A stretch of DNA of 64,000 nucleotides from Firmicutes bacterium AM31-12AC (GTDB taxonomy: Bacteria; Bacillota; Clostridia; Lachnospirales; Lachnospiraceae), in contig QUJA01000001.1 of the NCBI GenBank assembly GCA_003480425.1, positions 124,001 through 188,000 of the forward strand. The letters run 5' to 3'. Shown piece after piece: positions 8,341 through 17,950 of this stretch. A program made the translations under genes and the position numbers. Below the pieces are notes generated by a model. That model had not been told where the DNA came from. It searched no databases and worked only from the letters and a program-made list of their open reading frames with translations. Every line of letters begins with the position of its first letter. The first letter of the stretch is position 1.

Positions 8341-9423
8341 TTATTCTTCTGTCGCTTCCTGAGAATCATCAGTGCTCTCAAGTGCTTTCATGCTCAGGCT
8401 GATTTTCTTATCTGCTTCGTTCAAATCAACGACTTTAGCTGTTATCTCCTGTCCAACTGCAAGAACATCTGAAGGTTTTTCTACATGTGCTCTTGAAATC
8501 TGTGATACATGAAGTAATGCATCAACACCTGGTGTCAACTCAACAAATGCTCCGAAGTCTGTCATACGAGCAACTTTACCTGTTACTACTGAACCTACTG
8601 CAAATTTTTCTGAAGCATCAGCCCATGGATTTGTCTCTGGGAATTTCAAGCTAAGTGCAATCTTAGTATCATTGATATCTTTAATAAGAACTTTTACTGT
8701 ATCTCCTACATGGAATACTTTCTTAGGGTTCTCAACTCTTCCCCAAGACATCTCTGAAATATGGAGTAAGCCATCAACACCACCAAGATCGATAAATGCA
8801 CCGAAATCAGTTACATTTTTAACTGTTCCTTCTACTACATCACCAACATTCAGTTTTGCAAAAAGTTCTTTCTGTTTTTCAGCTCTCTCTGCAACAAGAA
8901 GCTGTCTTCTATCACCGATAACACGGTTTCTTCTTGGATTGAACTCACTGATCACGAACTCGATTTCCTGTCCATCGTATTTGCTCAAATCTTTTTCATA
9001 AGAATCAGATACCAGACTTGCCGGGATAAATACTCTTGCACCTTCAACCTCTGCGCAAAGTCCACCGCCAAGAATCTGTGTTACAGTTGCTTTTAATACT
9101 TCTTTGTTCTCAAAAGCTTCTTTTAATCTCTCATTTCCTTTTTCAGCTGCAAGTCTCTTATATGTCAGTAACACCTGACCTTCACCATCATTTACTTTTA
9201 GCACTTTTACAGTCATAGCATCTCCAACTTTTACTGCTTCAGTTAAGTCTACAGACTGATCATTTGAGTACTCGCTCTTTGTAATAATACCATCGGCTTT
9301 GTATCCGATATTAAGGATAATCTCTTCAGGTTTCACATCGATAACTGTACCCTCTACAACCTCTCCATTATGAATTGTTTTGAATGACTCATCTAACATT
9401 TGTTCAAAAGATAATTCTGACAT
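8341..9423 (-). CDS. rpsA: S1 RNA-binding domain protein (30S ribosomal protein S1 homologue)
   Basis: RNA-binding protein of 360 residues with four S1/OB-fold repeats. The third and fourth are classical (VEGTVKNVTDFGAFIDL near 197-213 and VTGKVARMTDFGAFVEL near 282-298). An acidic tail (ESTDDSQEATEE) ends the protein. The ATG at 9423 is preceded by GAGGAGG at 9 bases, which is why I trimmed six residues from the longest frame. It begins inside the last 20 bases of ispH, in another reading frame. In many Clostridia these two genes are fused into one IspH-S1 protein, so the overlap here is notable. It likely binds mRNA; true ribosomal S1 function in Firmicutes is uncertain. Confidence 0.92.
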   Translation of the reverse strand: MSELSFEQMLDESFKTIHNGEVVEGTVIDVKPEEIILNIGYKADGIITKSEYSNDQSVDLTEAVKVGDAMTVKVLKVNDGEGQVLLTYKRLAAEKGNERLKEAFENKEVLKATVTQILGGGLCAEVEGARVFIPASLVSDSYEKDLSKYDGQEIEFVISEFNPRRNRVIGDRRQLLVAERAEKQKELFAKLNVGDVVEGTVKNVTDFGAFIDLGGVDGLLHISEMSWGRVENPKKVFHVGDTVKVLIKDINDTKIALSLKFPETNPWADASEKFAVGSVVTGKVARMTDFGAFVELTPGVDALLHVSQISRAHVEKPSDVLAVGQEITAKVVDLNEADKKISLSMKALESTDDSQEATEE

Positions 9424-10261
9424 TATTTTGAACCTCCTCAATTATATTGTTGGGCGTGGATGCCCCTGCTGTAATACCTACTGTTTCCACTGACCCTAAT
9501 TGATTCATATCCAAATCGTCAAGTGTCTGTATGTAGTACGTATCTTTACATGCGTTTTTGCATATTTCAAATAACTTCTGGGTATTGGAACTATGTTTAT
9601 CACCAATCACGATCATAGCATCCACCTCTTCTGCAATGCGTTGTGCCTCTGTCTGGCGCTCCTTTGTAGCATTACAGATTGTATTTAAAACACTTACATC
9701 ATAACTCTTTTTTAAAATAATTTCAACTAATTCTTTAAATTTATTGTAATTAAATGTCGTTTGAGAAACAACACAGACCTTTTCACTTTCCGGAATTGTC
9801 AACTTGTCTATATCTTCTTTCGTTTGTACCACCACAGCTTTTATACCAGCCCAGCCACGAATCCCCTCTACTTCCGGATGCTGTGGGTTTCCTACTATAA
9901 TAATATAATTTCCGTTTGTGCTTTCTTTTTGTACAATATTATGGATCTTTTTCACAAAAGGGCAGGTTGCATCTACAATCTTAATTCCTTTCGCATTTAA
10001 CTTGTCATAAATCGCTTTCTCCACTCCGTGTGAACGAATAATCACCGTTCCTTCTGTCAACGCATCCAGTTCTGCTTCACTTTGAAGTACGATAACTCCT
10101 TTTTGTTTCATATCTTTTACAACTTCTTCATTATGAATGATCGGACCATATGTGTATATCGTTGTACTTTCCGAAGCCTTTTCTAATTGTTCATATACGG
10201 TATCTACTGCGCGTTTTACACCAAAGCAAAATCCTGCGGTTTTTGCACGAATCACTTCCAT
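9404..10261 (-). CDS. ispH: 4-hydroxy-3-methylbut-2-enyl diphosphate reductase IspH
   Basis: Iron-sulfur enzyme of the last step of the MEP isoprenoid pathway, making IPP and DMAPP from HMBPP. 285 residues; the three cluster-binding cysteines are visible as Cys12 (AGFCFGVKRAVD), Cys100 (DATCPFVKKIH) and Cys196 (NTICNATKERQ). Substrate-binding motifs IIHNEEVV (His43) and RSHGV (His78) are also present. dxs, the first pathway enzyme, and ispA are elsewhere in this window. It lies between cmk (9 bases upstream) and the overlapping S1-domain gene, the usual clostridial cmk-ispH-S1 order. Confidence 0.97.
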   Translation of the reverse strand: MEVIRAKTAGFCFGVKRAVDTVYEQLEKASESTTIYTYGPIIHNEEVVKDMKQKGVIVLQSEAELDALTEGTVIIRSHGVEKAIYDKLNAKGIKIVDATCPFVKKIHNIVQKESTNGNYIIIVGNPQHPEVEGIRGWAGIKAVVVQTKEDIDKLTIPESEKVCVVSQTTFNYNKFKELVEIILKKSYDVSVLNTICNATKERQTEAQRIAEEVDAMIVIGDKHSSNTQKLFEICKNACKDTYYIQTLDDLDMNQLGSVETVGITAGASTPNNIIEEVQNNVRIIF

Positions 10262-10270
10262 AAGCTCCTC

Positions 10271-10927
10271 CTATTTACAATAGTTGCAGATTGTTTTTAC
10301 AACTTCATCTATTGTCATTTCTGAACTATCTACTAAAATAGCATCTTCTGCCTGTTTTAACGGAGCAATCTCTCGATTCATATCGCGTTCATCTCGTTCC
10401 TTGATGTCTTGCGCGATTTCTTCATACACACAGTTTTCTCCTTTTTCCAGAAGTTCTTTGTACCTGCGTGTTGCTCTTGTTTCAACGCTCGCTGTCAGAT
10501 AAATTTTCACATCTGCATTCGGCAGAATATTTGTGCCAATGTCACGGCCATCCATAATAACATCTTTTTCTCTTGCCAGTGTTCTTTGAAGTTCTAATAA
10601 TTTCTCGCGTACTGCCGGAATTGCCGATGTTTTAGAAGCCATATTACCAACTTCTTCCGTTCGAAGCATAGCTGTTACATTTTCACCATTCAAATATATC
10701 TGCTGTACATCGTTTTCATAAACGATACTCACTTCTGCATCTTTGCAGGCTTCCACGATTCCTTTTATATCTTCTGCTTTAAGTCCTTTTTTTATAAAAT
10801 GAATTGCAAGCCCTCTGTACATTGCACCAGTATCTACATAAATATATCCTTTTTCTTTTGCAACCAGCTTTGCAATCGTACTTTTTCCTGCTCCTGCCGG
10901 GCCGTCAATTGCTACATTATATCCCAT
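10271..10927 (-). CDS. cmk: Cytidylate kinase
   Basis: Phosphorylates CMP and dCMP to the diphosphates using ATP. 218 residues, the standard length. The P-loop GPAGAGKS is at 9-16, followed by the CMP-binding DTGAMYRG near 33-40 and the MDGRDIGT motif near 125-132; the LID region RDERDMNREIAPL near 178-190 is also typical. Located between the YhiN-type flavoprotein and ispH in one minus-strand operon, with 23 and 9 base gaps. Confidence 0.97.
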   Translation of the reverse strand: MGYNVAIDGPAGAGKSTIAKLVAKEKGYIYVDTGAMYRGLAIHFIKKGLKAEDIKGIVEACKDAEVSIVYENDVQQIYLNGENVTAMLRTEEVGNMASKTSAIPAVREKLLELQRTLAREKDVIMDGRDIGTNILPNADVKIYLTASVETRATRRYKELLEKGENCVYEEIAQDIKERDERDMNREIAPLKQAEDAILVDSSEMTIDEVVKTICNYCK

Positions 10928-10950
10928 TTTTGCTTCCTCTTTCTTAATAT

Positions 10951-12180
10951 TTATTGTATCGAAATTCCTGCCAAATATCCTGTAGACCAGGCAATCTGCA
11001 AATTAAATCCACCTGTCAATGCATCAAGATCTAATACCTCTCCGGCAAAATACAATCCCGAAACTTTCTTCGATTCCATCGTTCCAGGATCAATATCCTT
11101 CACGCTTACTCCACCTTTTGTGATAATTGCTTCACTATAGCTACGCAATCCTGTTAATGTCATTTTAAAATTCTTTATCAGATCAACAAAGTAAAGTCTC
11201 TCTTCCTTTGAAATTTCATTTACTTTCTTCTCTGGCGAAATTCCACTTAGCTCTATCATAATAGGTTTAAGTTTTGCCGGAAACAACTTATCTACTGCGT
11301 TTTTAAATTGTTTGTTTTTATTTTCTTCAAAATCCCTTAAAACTCTCTGGTCTAGTTGTTCTCTGCTTAGTGCCGGTTTCAAATCAATCTGCAGTGTAAG
11401 TTCTTTATCTTGCAATTTTTTCCCAACAACACTGCTTGCACTGATGATGATTGGACCGCTGACGCCATAATGTGTAAATAGCATCTCGCCAAATTCATCA
11501 TATAATTTCTTCTTGCCATCCAAAATGGTTCCCCGGACATTTCGAAGGGATAATCCTTGCAATTCCTTTGCATACCATTCTTTTACTTCCATAGGCACCA
11601 GTGATGGATATAATTCCGTTACCTTATGCCCTGTTTTTTCTGCGAAACGATATCCATCCCCCGTAGACCCTGTAGATGCATAAGAAATTCCTCCTGTTGC
11701 AACAACACAGGCATCTCCAGAAACTTTCTTCCCATTTTTCAAAACAACGCCTGTAAACTTTTCATGTTCCACCAGCACATCTTTTACTTCCGTACAAAAA
11801 TGTATTTCTACACCTAATTGCTCTAATTCATGCTTCAATGCATGAATAATATCAGACGAATGGTCTGACTCCGGAAAGACTCTGTTTCCTCTTTCCACTT
11901 TTAATCGAACACCCAATTCTTCAAAAAAATCCATTGCCTGTTCATTGGTAAAGCTATAAAAAGCACTGTATAAAAATTTTGGATTACTCTTTACTGCATC
12001 AAATAGCGCATCCATATCTCCTGCATTTGTTACATTACAGCGGCCTTTTCCAGTTATGAATAACTTTTTTCCAATTTTTTCATTTTTCTCAAAGAGTTCT
12101 ACCCGATGTCCGTTTCTTGCCGCAAAAATTGCCGCAACAGCTCCGGCTGCTCCTCCTCCTATAACTATTACTTTACTCAT
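10951..12180 (-). CDS. NAD(P)/FAD-dependent oxidoreductase, YhiN/HI0933 family flavoprotein
   Basis: 409-residue flavoprotein of the HI0933/YhiN family. The dinucleotide-binding Rossmann motif GGGAAGAVAA is at 8-17, followed by the family signature GKKLFITGKGRCNVTNA near 37-53. The C-terminus has the second FAD contact (SGLYFAGEVLDLDALTGG). The physiological substrate is not known for this family and I do not assign one. It stands immediately upstream of cmk in many Clostridia, as here. The upstream neighbour is a MurR-type regulator, 57 bases away. Confidence 0.9.
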   Translation of the reverse strand: MSKVIVIGGGAAGAVAAIFAARNGHRVELFEKNEKIGKKLFITGKGRCNVTNAGDMDALFDAVKSNPKFLYSAFYSFTNEQAMDFFEELGVRLKVERGNRVFPESDHSSDIIHALKHELEQLGVEIHFCTEVKDVLVEHEKFTGVVLKNGKKVSGDACVVATGGISYASTGSTGDGYRFAEKTGHKVTELYPSLVPMEVKEWYAKELQGLSLRNVRGTILDGKKKLYDEFGEMLFTHYGVSGPIIISASSVVGKKLQDKELTLQIDLKPALSREQLDQRVLRDFEENKNKQFKNAVDKLFPAKLKPIMIELSGISPEKKVNEISKEERLYFVDLIKNFKMTLTGLRSYSEAIITKGGVSVKDIDPGTMESKKVSGLYFAGEVLDLDALTGGFNLQIAWSTGYLAGISIQ

Positions 12181-12237
12181 ATACTTCCATTATCCTATCT
12201 TCTATATTTCTTTGAATACCACATTTAACAGGTACTC

Positions 12238-13164
12238 TTACACTTCAGAATTATCCTCGATACGATTCAGTTCATCTCCACTGTAAACTTGGTATTCACC
12301 CCAAATTTGTTCTAATGTCTCAAGTGTCCCTATTACTTCTTCCTGTTTTTTCATACATAATGCAACTATCAATGCATTCACTACACTCAATGGTGCTACC
12401 AGGGAATCTACAATTGATGCCATATCGCTTCGTGCGATCAGATTACATGAAGAATATATATTTATCGGTGAATGGACACTGTCCGTCAATGTAATAATTT
12501 TTGCTTTGCGTTTACTGGCAAATTCCAATGCTTTCAATGTTCTTTGAGAATATCTAGGAAAACTAATCCCTATGATCACATCTTCTTCTCCAATTCGAAT
12601 CAGCTGTTCAAAAATCTCACTTGAACTATTTGTATTTACCGCAATTACATTATCACAAAGTAAATTCAAATAGAAACTCATAAAAGCTGCCAATGGTGCA
12701 CAACTTCGAATCCCAAGCACATATATTTTTCTTGCATTTAAAATAGTATCAATCGCTTGATTGAAGGCTGAATGATCAATTCCATTCAATGTCTGTTTTA
12801 TTTTTTCAATATCTGATTGAAGCACCGTTTCCAAGATTTGAGACTGACTAATTCTTCCATATGTCACTTTCATTCGTTGAATAGAATTCAATCTGTTCCT
12901 CACCAGTTCTTCTAATGCTTTTTGAAATTCCGGATACCCTTTATATCCAAGCTGTGTTGCAAAACGCACCACTGTAGATTCGCTGACACCTACTACTTCT
13001 CCTAATCTCGCAGCAGTCAAAAATACTGCTTTATCATAATTATCCAGCACATATTCCGCCACACGTTTCTGTCCTTTACTGAGATCTCGATATTTTTCCT
13101 CTATTCTCATCTGCAATTCATTTGTACTGTTTTCGACCACTTTGAAATCCTCTTTTTCTTTCAT
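12238..13164 (-). CDS. MurR/RpiR family transcriptional regulator
   Basis: 308-residue regulator with an N-terminal helix-turn-helix domain of the RpiR type (LSKGQKRVAEYVLDN near 28-42, then LGEVVGVSESTVVRFATQLG near 55-74) and a C-terminal SIS sugar-phosphate-binding domain (IYVLGIRSCAPLAAF near 149-163, DVIIGISFPRYSQRT near 196-210). Such proteins sense phosphosugars, but the ligand cannot be told from sequence and no sugar genes are adjacent. It sits 9 bases downstream of pepP and upstream of the flavoprotein gene. The ribosome-binding site is weak (AAGAGAAG), so translation may depend on coupling with pepP. Confidence 0.9.
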   Translation of the reverse strand: MKEKEDFKVVENSTNELQMRIEEKYRDLSKGQKRVAEYVLDNYDKAVFLTAARLGEVVGVSESTVVRFATQLGYKGYPEFQKALEELVRNRLNSIQRMKVTYGRISQSQILETVLQSDIEKIKQTLNGIDHSAFNQAIDTILNARKIYVLGIRSCAPLAAFMSFYLNLLCDNVIAVNTNSSSEIFEQLIRIGEEDVIIGISFPRYSQRTLKALEFASKRKAKIITLTDSVHSPINIYSSCNLIARSDMASIVDSLVAPLSVVNALIVALCMKKQEEVIGTLETLEQIWGEYQVYSGDELNRIEDNSEV

Positions 13165-13173
13165 GTTAATTGT

Positions 13174-14963
13174 TTAAACTTCTCTTGTATAAAGCTTAAG
13201 CCATTCTTTTTCTTCATCGTTTAAATACGGAGAAACTATACTATAAACATCTTTATGATATGCATTTAACAGTTCTTTTTCTTCTGTTGTCATAATTGTT
13301 GCATCAATCGCATCCAGATCGATTGGAACAAAAGTCAAGATCTCAAATTTCATAAACTGACCATATTCATTTGACACATCTTTCTTTACCAGCAATTCAT
13401 TTTCAATTCGCACACCATGAGAGCCTTCAATATACAATCCCGGCTCATCTGTAATCACCATGTGCTCTTCTAACGGATGATTGTTGTCTTGATTGAACTT
13501 CCATTGGAAGCGCTGTGGTTCCTCATGAATGTTTGCTAAATATCCAACTCCATGTCCTGTTCCATGATTATAGTTTAAATGTTGACGCCAGAATGGTTCA
13601 CGTGCGATACAATCAAGATTCATTCCTGTACAACCATACAAAAATGTAGTTTCAGCCAATTTCAGCATACTAATTGCCACTGTTGTGAAATGACGTTTTT
13701 CCTCAGCCGACACCTCTCCAAGAGCTATTGTTCTCGTAATATCTGTCGATCCTTCCCAATAGTTTCCGCCTGTATCACTAAGCAGCAATCCTTCTGGTCT
13801 TAATTCCACATCAGTTTCCTCTGTTGCAGAATAATGAACGATTGCACCATGCTCTTTATATGCACTGATTGGTCCAAAACTTGGCCACAAATATCCTTCC
13901 TGCTCTGCACGAAAGGCTGCCAGTTTATCTGAAGCACTAATTTCTGTAATTTTTTCTTTTCCGACATGTTTTTTCAGCCAATACATGTATTTTGTATGAG
14001 CCACTCCATCTTTTATATGTGCATTTCGAATATTCTCAACTTCTATATCGTTCTTAACCGCCTTCATTAGAATAATTGGATTTTCTTCTTTTACAACTTT
14101 AACTTCCTTTGGAATGTTATTAAACAAGGCATAATTCACCTGTCTTGGATCTACCATTACAGTCTCGTTTTCAGATATTTCTTTCACTCTCTGATAAATA
14201 GAATCATATGCATATACTTTTACATGGTTATCTTGTAAATGCTTTTTTAGTTGCTCATCTAATTTTTCCGCATCTACATACAATTCCACTTCACCCATTT
14301 TAACAATTGCATAACTTAACAACAATGGAGAATATTCTACATCATCACCACGTATATTAAGCATCCAATCAATATCATCCAGCTTGCCAGAATCTGCATT
14401 GTTGCCTTGTGTTCTTTCATCACTTTACGTACTCTTGTAAGTTTTGATTCTACACTTTCGCCTGCGTAATTCAACGGAAGTAAAAATGCTGGTTTCTTTG
14501 ACATCTCTGGTCGATTACTCCAAAGTTCTCCTAACAAATCATATTCATATACAATATTTCCATTCTTTTCTTCTACGATTTCAGCAAACTGTTCACCTTC
14601 TTGTTCCCCAATGGTTCTTCCGTCAAATCCGAGAACTTCATTTTCTTTTAATTCTGCTTTTAAAAACTCCTCAATTGTAGGAACTTCCGGTTCTCCCATC
14701 TTCATCAGTTGGACTCCTGTCCCTTTTAACTGTGTAGCTGCCTGTAAGAAATAACGTCCATCAGTCCACAAGTATGCACTATTTTTTGTTACAACTGCAG
14801 TTCCTGCTGATCCGGTAAAGCCAGTTAAAAATTCGCGTTCTTTAAAATAATCCCCCACATATTCGCTCTGATGATAATCTGCTGTCGGAACAATATATGC
14901 GTCTATTTTATGCTTCTTCATAAGCTCTTGGAAATTTGCAATTCTGTCTGCAATCTGATTCAT
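13174..14963 (-). pseudogene. pepP: Xaa-Pro aminopeptidase P, split by a one-base frameshift
   Basis: M24-family metallopeptidase that removes an N-terminal residue next to proline. Intact, it would be about 596 residues, the long three-domain type. The first 190 residues (14963 to about 14384) match the N-terminal domain; the remainder is read in another frame down to 13174. The second part holds the dinuclear metal site: LLSDTGGNYWEG, STDITRT, NHGTGHGVG, ITDEPGLY and GVRIENE. The break is at about 14382. Restoring one G there (plus strand) gives the continuous reading ILASLDDIDWMLNIRGDD. All catalytic motifs are intact, so a sequence error is more likely than true decay. First gene of its operon. 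Confidence 0.9.
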
Positions 14964-15010
14964 TTCAATTACCTCTCTTTCATTCCCGTTTCAGGCAAAT
15001 CTATTCTATT

Positions 15011-15177
15011 CAAGAATGCCTCGCATTCTTGCTGCGAGGTGCGCGTCATGCAATTGCATGACATACTTCTACTGCGCACCTCTGCAATCCTGCCGGAGGC
15101 TATATCAGATGGGGGATTGACTCCCCCACTGATACCAGCTTGTTTCTCACCACCTATAGAGGTGGGAGTCATCTCCC
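15011..15177. repeat. Multi-hairpin palindromic region upstream of pepP
   Basis: This 375-base gap (14964-15338) holds a dense run of inverted repeats: CAAGAATGC/GCATTCTTG (15011-15031); GAGGTGCGC/GCGCACCTC (15036-15044 with 15074-15082) enclosing an 18-base perfect palindrome at 15045-15062; TATCAG plus GGGGGA paired with TCCCCC plus CTGATA (15103-15134); CCACCT/AGGTGG (15150-15165); and GGGAG/CTCCC (15164-15177). The DNA is more GC-rich than its surroundings. It has no credible gene. It could be a small non-autonomous element derived from insertion-sequence ends, or a structured leader of the pepP transcript. Confidence 0.7.
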
Positions 15178-15219
15178 AGCTGATATAATGTTTTATCAAG
15201 CCTGAACCACATTATTTTT

Positions 15220-15228
15220 ATTATAACA
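15220..15228 (-). promoter_or_regulatory. Extended -10 promoter element upstream of pepP
   Basis: The minus strand reads TGTTATAAT, a perfect extended -10 box, without a clear -35 at 17 bases. Transcription starting here would place the whole hairpin region 15011-15177 in a leader of about 250 bases before the pepP start at 14963. Confidence 0.5.
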
Positions 15229-15288
15229 TATTTCTTTGCTTTTTTACCAATTAAAATATTTGTCTGTATCACCTATATTTTTTTCAAA

Positions 15289-15322
15289 GAAAAAGGGTCC
15301 CTTTCGAACCGAAAGCGACCCT
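15289..15322 (-). terminator. Terminator of the oad operon
   Basis: On the minus strand the hairpin AGGGTCGCTTTCG/CGAAAGGGACCCT (arms 15310-15322 and 15294-15306) is followed directly by TTTTTCTT. It lies 17 bases after the oadA stop codon and closes the decarboxylase operon. Confidence 0.9.
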
Positions 15323-15338
15323 GATATTTTACTTATTC

Positions 15339-16754
15339 TTATACTGGATATGCTCCATTTTCTGTATCTGCAACCGTTGCATCTACTTTTGTCTGCTGTG
15401 CTTCTCTGTATTTAAAGAAATCAATAGCTACCTGTGGGAATAATGCATATGTCAATACATCTTCATCCTGCTGAATGTACTGTGCACACTCTTTACGAAG
15501 TGTATCAAGCTCATCAGGAATCAAATCTGCCGGACGGCATGTAATGATTTCCGCATCCTCTCCGATAACTTTCTTCTGTACTTCTGGATTAACCGGTTTT
15601 GCAGTCTTTCCATATTTTCCAGCAAGAACATCTTTTGTTTCTTTTGTAGCCATTTTATAACGTTCACCCATCAATACATTGAATACAGCCTGTGTACCAA
15701 CAATCTGTGAAGAAGGTGTTACAAGTGGTGGCTCACCAAGATCTTTACGTACGCGTGGTACTTCTTCCAATACATCATAGAACTTGTCCTCTGCTCCCTG
15801 CTCAGCAAGCTGTGATGTCAGGTTTGAAAGCATACCGCCTGGTACCTGGTAAAGAAGAGTCTTGATATTTACACCAAGGTTCTTTGGATTGAGCAGACCA
15901 CTGTCTAACGCTTCATCACGAATAGGTCTGAAGTAATCAGCAATCTCAGAAAGTAATGTCTGATCTAAGCCTGTGTCATACTCTGTTCCCTTAAATGTCT
16001 CAACCATAACCTCTGTAGCCGGCTGTGATGTTCCCATTGCAAATGGAGAAATTGCTGTATCAATAATGTCAGCACCTGCCTCTACAGATTTCAAATATGT
16101 CATTGATGCAACACCAGATGTGTAATGTGTATGCATCTCGATCGGAATATTTACTGTATCTTTTAATGCCTGTACAAGTTCTGTTGCTTTGTAAGGTACA
16201 AGAAGACCTGCCATATCTTTAACACAGATAGAGTTTGCACCCATATCCTCGATTCTCTTCGCAAGATCTTTCCAGTATTCCAGTGTATAAGCATCACCCA
16301 ATGTATAAGACATTGCTACCTGAGCATGTGCTTTTTCTTTGTTTGCTGCTGTAACTGCTGTCTGTAAGTTACGGATATCATTCATACAATCGAAAATACG
16401 AATGATATCAATTCCGTTTGCAACAGATTTCTGAACGAAATATTCTACAACATCATCTGCATATGGACGATATCCAAGGATATTCTGTCCACGGAATAAC
16501 ATCTGTAATTTTGTATTTTTAAATCCATCTCTGAATTTACGAAGTCTCTCCCATGGATCTTCTTTTAAGAAACGAAGGGAAGCATCAAATGTAGCTCCTC
16601 CCCAACACTCTACTGCATGGTATCCGACTTTATCCATTTTCTCTACGATTGGCAGCATCTGTTCTGTTGTCATTCTTGTAGCAATCAGAGACTGATGAGC
16701 ATCACGCAGAATTGTTTCTGTAATTTTAACTGGTTTTTTTACAACTTCTGCCAT
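15339..16754 (-). CDS. oadA: Oxaloacetate decarboxylase alpha subunit / pyruvate carboxylase-type carboxyltransferase
   Basis: Cytoplasmic carboxyltransferase that moves CO2 between oxaloacetate/pyruvate and carrier-bound biotin. 471 residues with the HMGL-like TIM barrel: ETILRDAHQSLIATRM near 13-28, CWGGATFD near 50-57, the carbamylated-Lys region ICVKDMAG near 176-183 and metal-ligand HTHYTSG near 209-215. A C-terminal PYC_OADA-type domain follows, but no biotinyl domain is fused; that is supplied by the separate carrier gene at 17951. No biotin carboxylase gene is nearby, so decarboxylation or transcarboxylation is more likely than ATP-driven carboxylation. Last gene of the operon. Confidence 0.92.
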   Translation of the reverse strand: MAEVVKKPVKITETILRDAHQSLIATRMTTEQMLPIVEKMDKVGYHAVECWGGATFDASLRFLKEDPWERLRKFRDGFKNTKLQMLFRGQNILGYRPYADDVVEYFVQKSVANGIDIIRIFDCMNDIRNLQTAVTAANKEKAHAQVAMSYTLGDAYTLEYWKDLAKRIEDMGANSICVKDMAGLLVPYKATELVQALKDTVNIPIEMHTHYTSGVASMTYLKSVEAGADIIDTAISPFAMGTSQPATEVMVETFKGTEYDTGLDQTLLSEIADYFRPIRDEALDSGLLNPKNLGVNIKTLLYQVPGGMLSNLTSQLAEQGAEDKFYDVLEEVPRVRKDLGEPPLVTPSSQIVGTQAVFNVLMGERYKMATKETKDVLAGKYGKTAKPVNPEVQKKVIGEDAEIITCRPADLIPDELDTLRKECAQYIQQDEDVLTYALFPQVAIDFFKYREAQQTKVDATVADTENGAYPV

Positions 16755-16777
16755 TGTATTTGTCCTCCACTAATATT

Positions 16778-17929
16778 CTACTTCACACCGAAGATGGCCA
16801 TAAATGTTCCGGCTGCAACTGCTGTACCGATAACTCCGGCAACGTTTGGTCCCATTGCATGCATCAGCAAGAAGTTTGTAGGATCTGCTTCTGCACCAAC
16901 TTTCTGAGAAACACGTGCTGCCATAGGAACGGCAGATACACCTGCTGAACCAATCAGCGGATTTACTTTTCCACCTGTAGCCTTACACATAATCTTACCA
17001 AAGACAACACCTGCTGCGGTACCAAATGCAAATGCGATCAAACCAAGAATTACAATTTTGATTGTATCCCAGTTCAAAAATGCTTCCGCACTTGTTGTAG
17101 CACCTACTGATGTACCAAGCAAGATAACAACGATGTACATCAATGCGTTAGAAGCTGTATCAGAAAGCTGTCTAACAACACCTGATTCTTTGAACAGGTT
17201 ACCAAGCATCAGCATACCAACCAATGGAGCTGTTGTTGGAAGAATTGTACATACTACGATTGTAACAATAATTGGGAACAAAATTCTCTCCAATTTTGAT
17301 ACCGGACGGAGCTGTTCCATTTTAATTTTACGCTCTTTCTCTGTTGTAAGGAGCTTCATAATTGGTGGCTGGATAATTGGTACCAATGACATATATGAAT
17401 ATGCTGCTACCGCGATTGGTCCCATAATTGCAGTCTGTGACAATTTACCTGCAAGGAAGATGGATGTTGGTCCATCAGCTCCACCGATGATAGAAATTGC
17501 TGCTGCTGCTTTATCAGAGAATCCCATAGCCATAGCTCCAAGATAAGCTGCAAAAATACCAAACTGTGCTGCTGCTCCAAGAAGGAAACTCTTTGGGTTA
17601 GCGATCAATGGTCCGAAATCTGTCATTGCTCCAACACCAAGGAAAATCAATGATGGAAGAATTGACCACTCATCTAATACATAAAAGTAATAAAGAAGTC
17701 CACCTGTTCCATTTGCCGCATCTTCTGCATGAAGCATAATATCCGGATAGATATTAACAAGCAACATACCAAATGCGATTGGAACAAGCAGCAACGGCTC
17801 AAAGCCATGTCTGATTGCTAAATATAAGAACACACATGCAACTGCAATCATGATCAGGTTACCAAATGTAAGATTCATAAATGCCGTCTGCTGCACGAGG
17901 TTCGATAGCGTATTTGAAATATATTCCAT
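16778..17929 (-). CDS. oadB: Sodium ion-translocating decarboxylase beta subunit
   Basis: Membrane subunit that decarboxylates carboxybiotin and exports Na+. 383 residues, about nine to eleven hydrophobic segments. Family hallmarks are LIFLGVGAMTDFGPLIANP near 94-112, the invariant IIGGADGPTSIF near 147-158 (Asp involved in Na+ transport), GNLFKESGVV, and NPLIGSAGVSAVPMAAR near 325-341. It is shared by oxaloacetate, methylmalonyl-CoA and glutaconyl-CoA decarboxylases, so the beta subunit alone does not fix the substrate. Placed between the biotin carrier gene and oadA. Confidence 0.95.
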   Translation of the reverse strand: MEYISNTLSNLVQQTAFMNLTFGNLIMIAVACVFLYLAIRHGFEPLLLVPIAFGMLLVNIYPDIMLHAEDAANGTGGLLYYFYVLDEWSILPSLIFLGVGAMTDFGPLIANPKSFLLGAAAQFGIFAAYLGAMAMGFSDKAAAAISIIGGADGPTSIFLAGKLSQTAIMGPIAVAAYSYMSLVPIIQPPIMKLLTTEKERKIKMEQLRPVSKLERILFPIIVTIVVCTILPTTAPLVGMLMLGNLFKESGVVRQLSDTASNALMYIVVILLGTSVGATTSAEAFLNWDTIKIVILGLIAFAFGTAAGVVFGKIMCKATGGKVNPLIGSAGVSAVPMAARVSQKVGAEADPTNFLLMHAMGPNVAGVIGTAVAAGTFMAIFGVK

Positions 17930-17950
17930 TTTTCAAACCTCCTGGTCTAA

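Noticed and set aside
14969..15199. A 76-residue minus-strand open frame upstream of pepP
   Set aside because: It lies wholly inside the hairpin array, has no family-like sequence and no good ribosome site; the frame is a by-product of the GC-rich palindromes.
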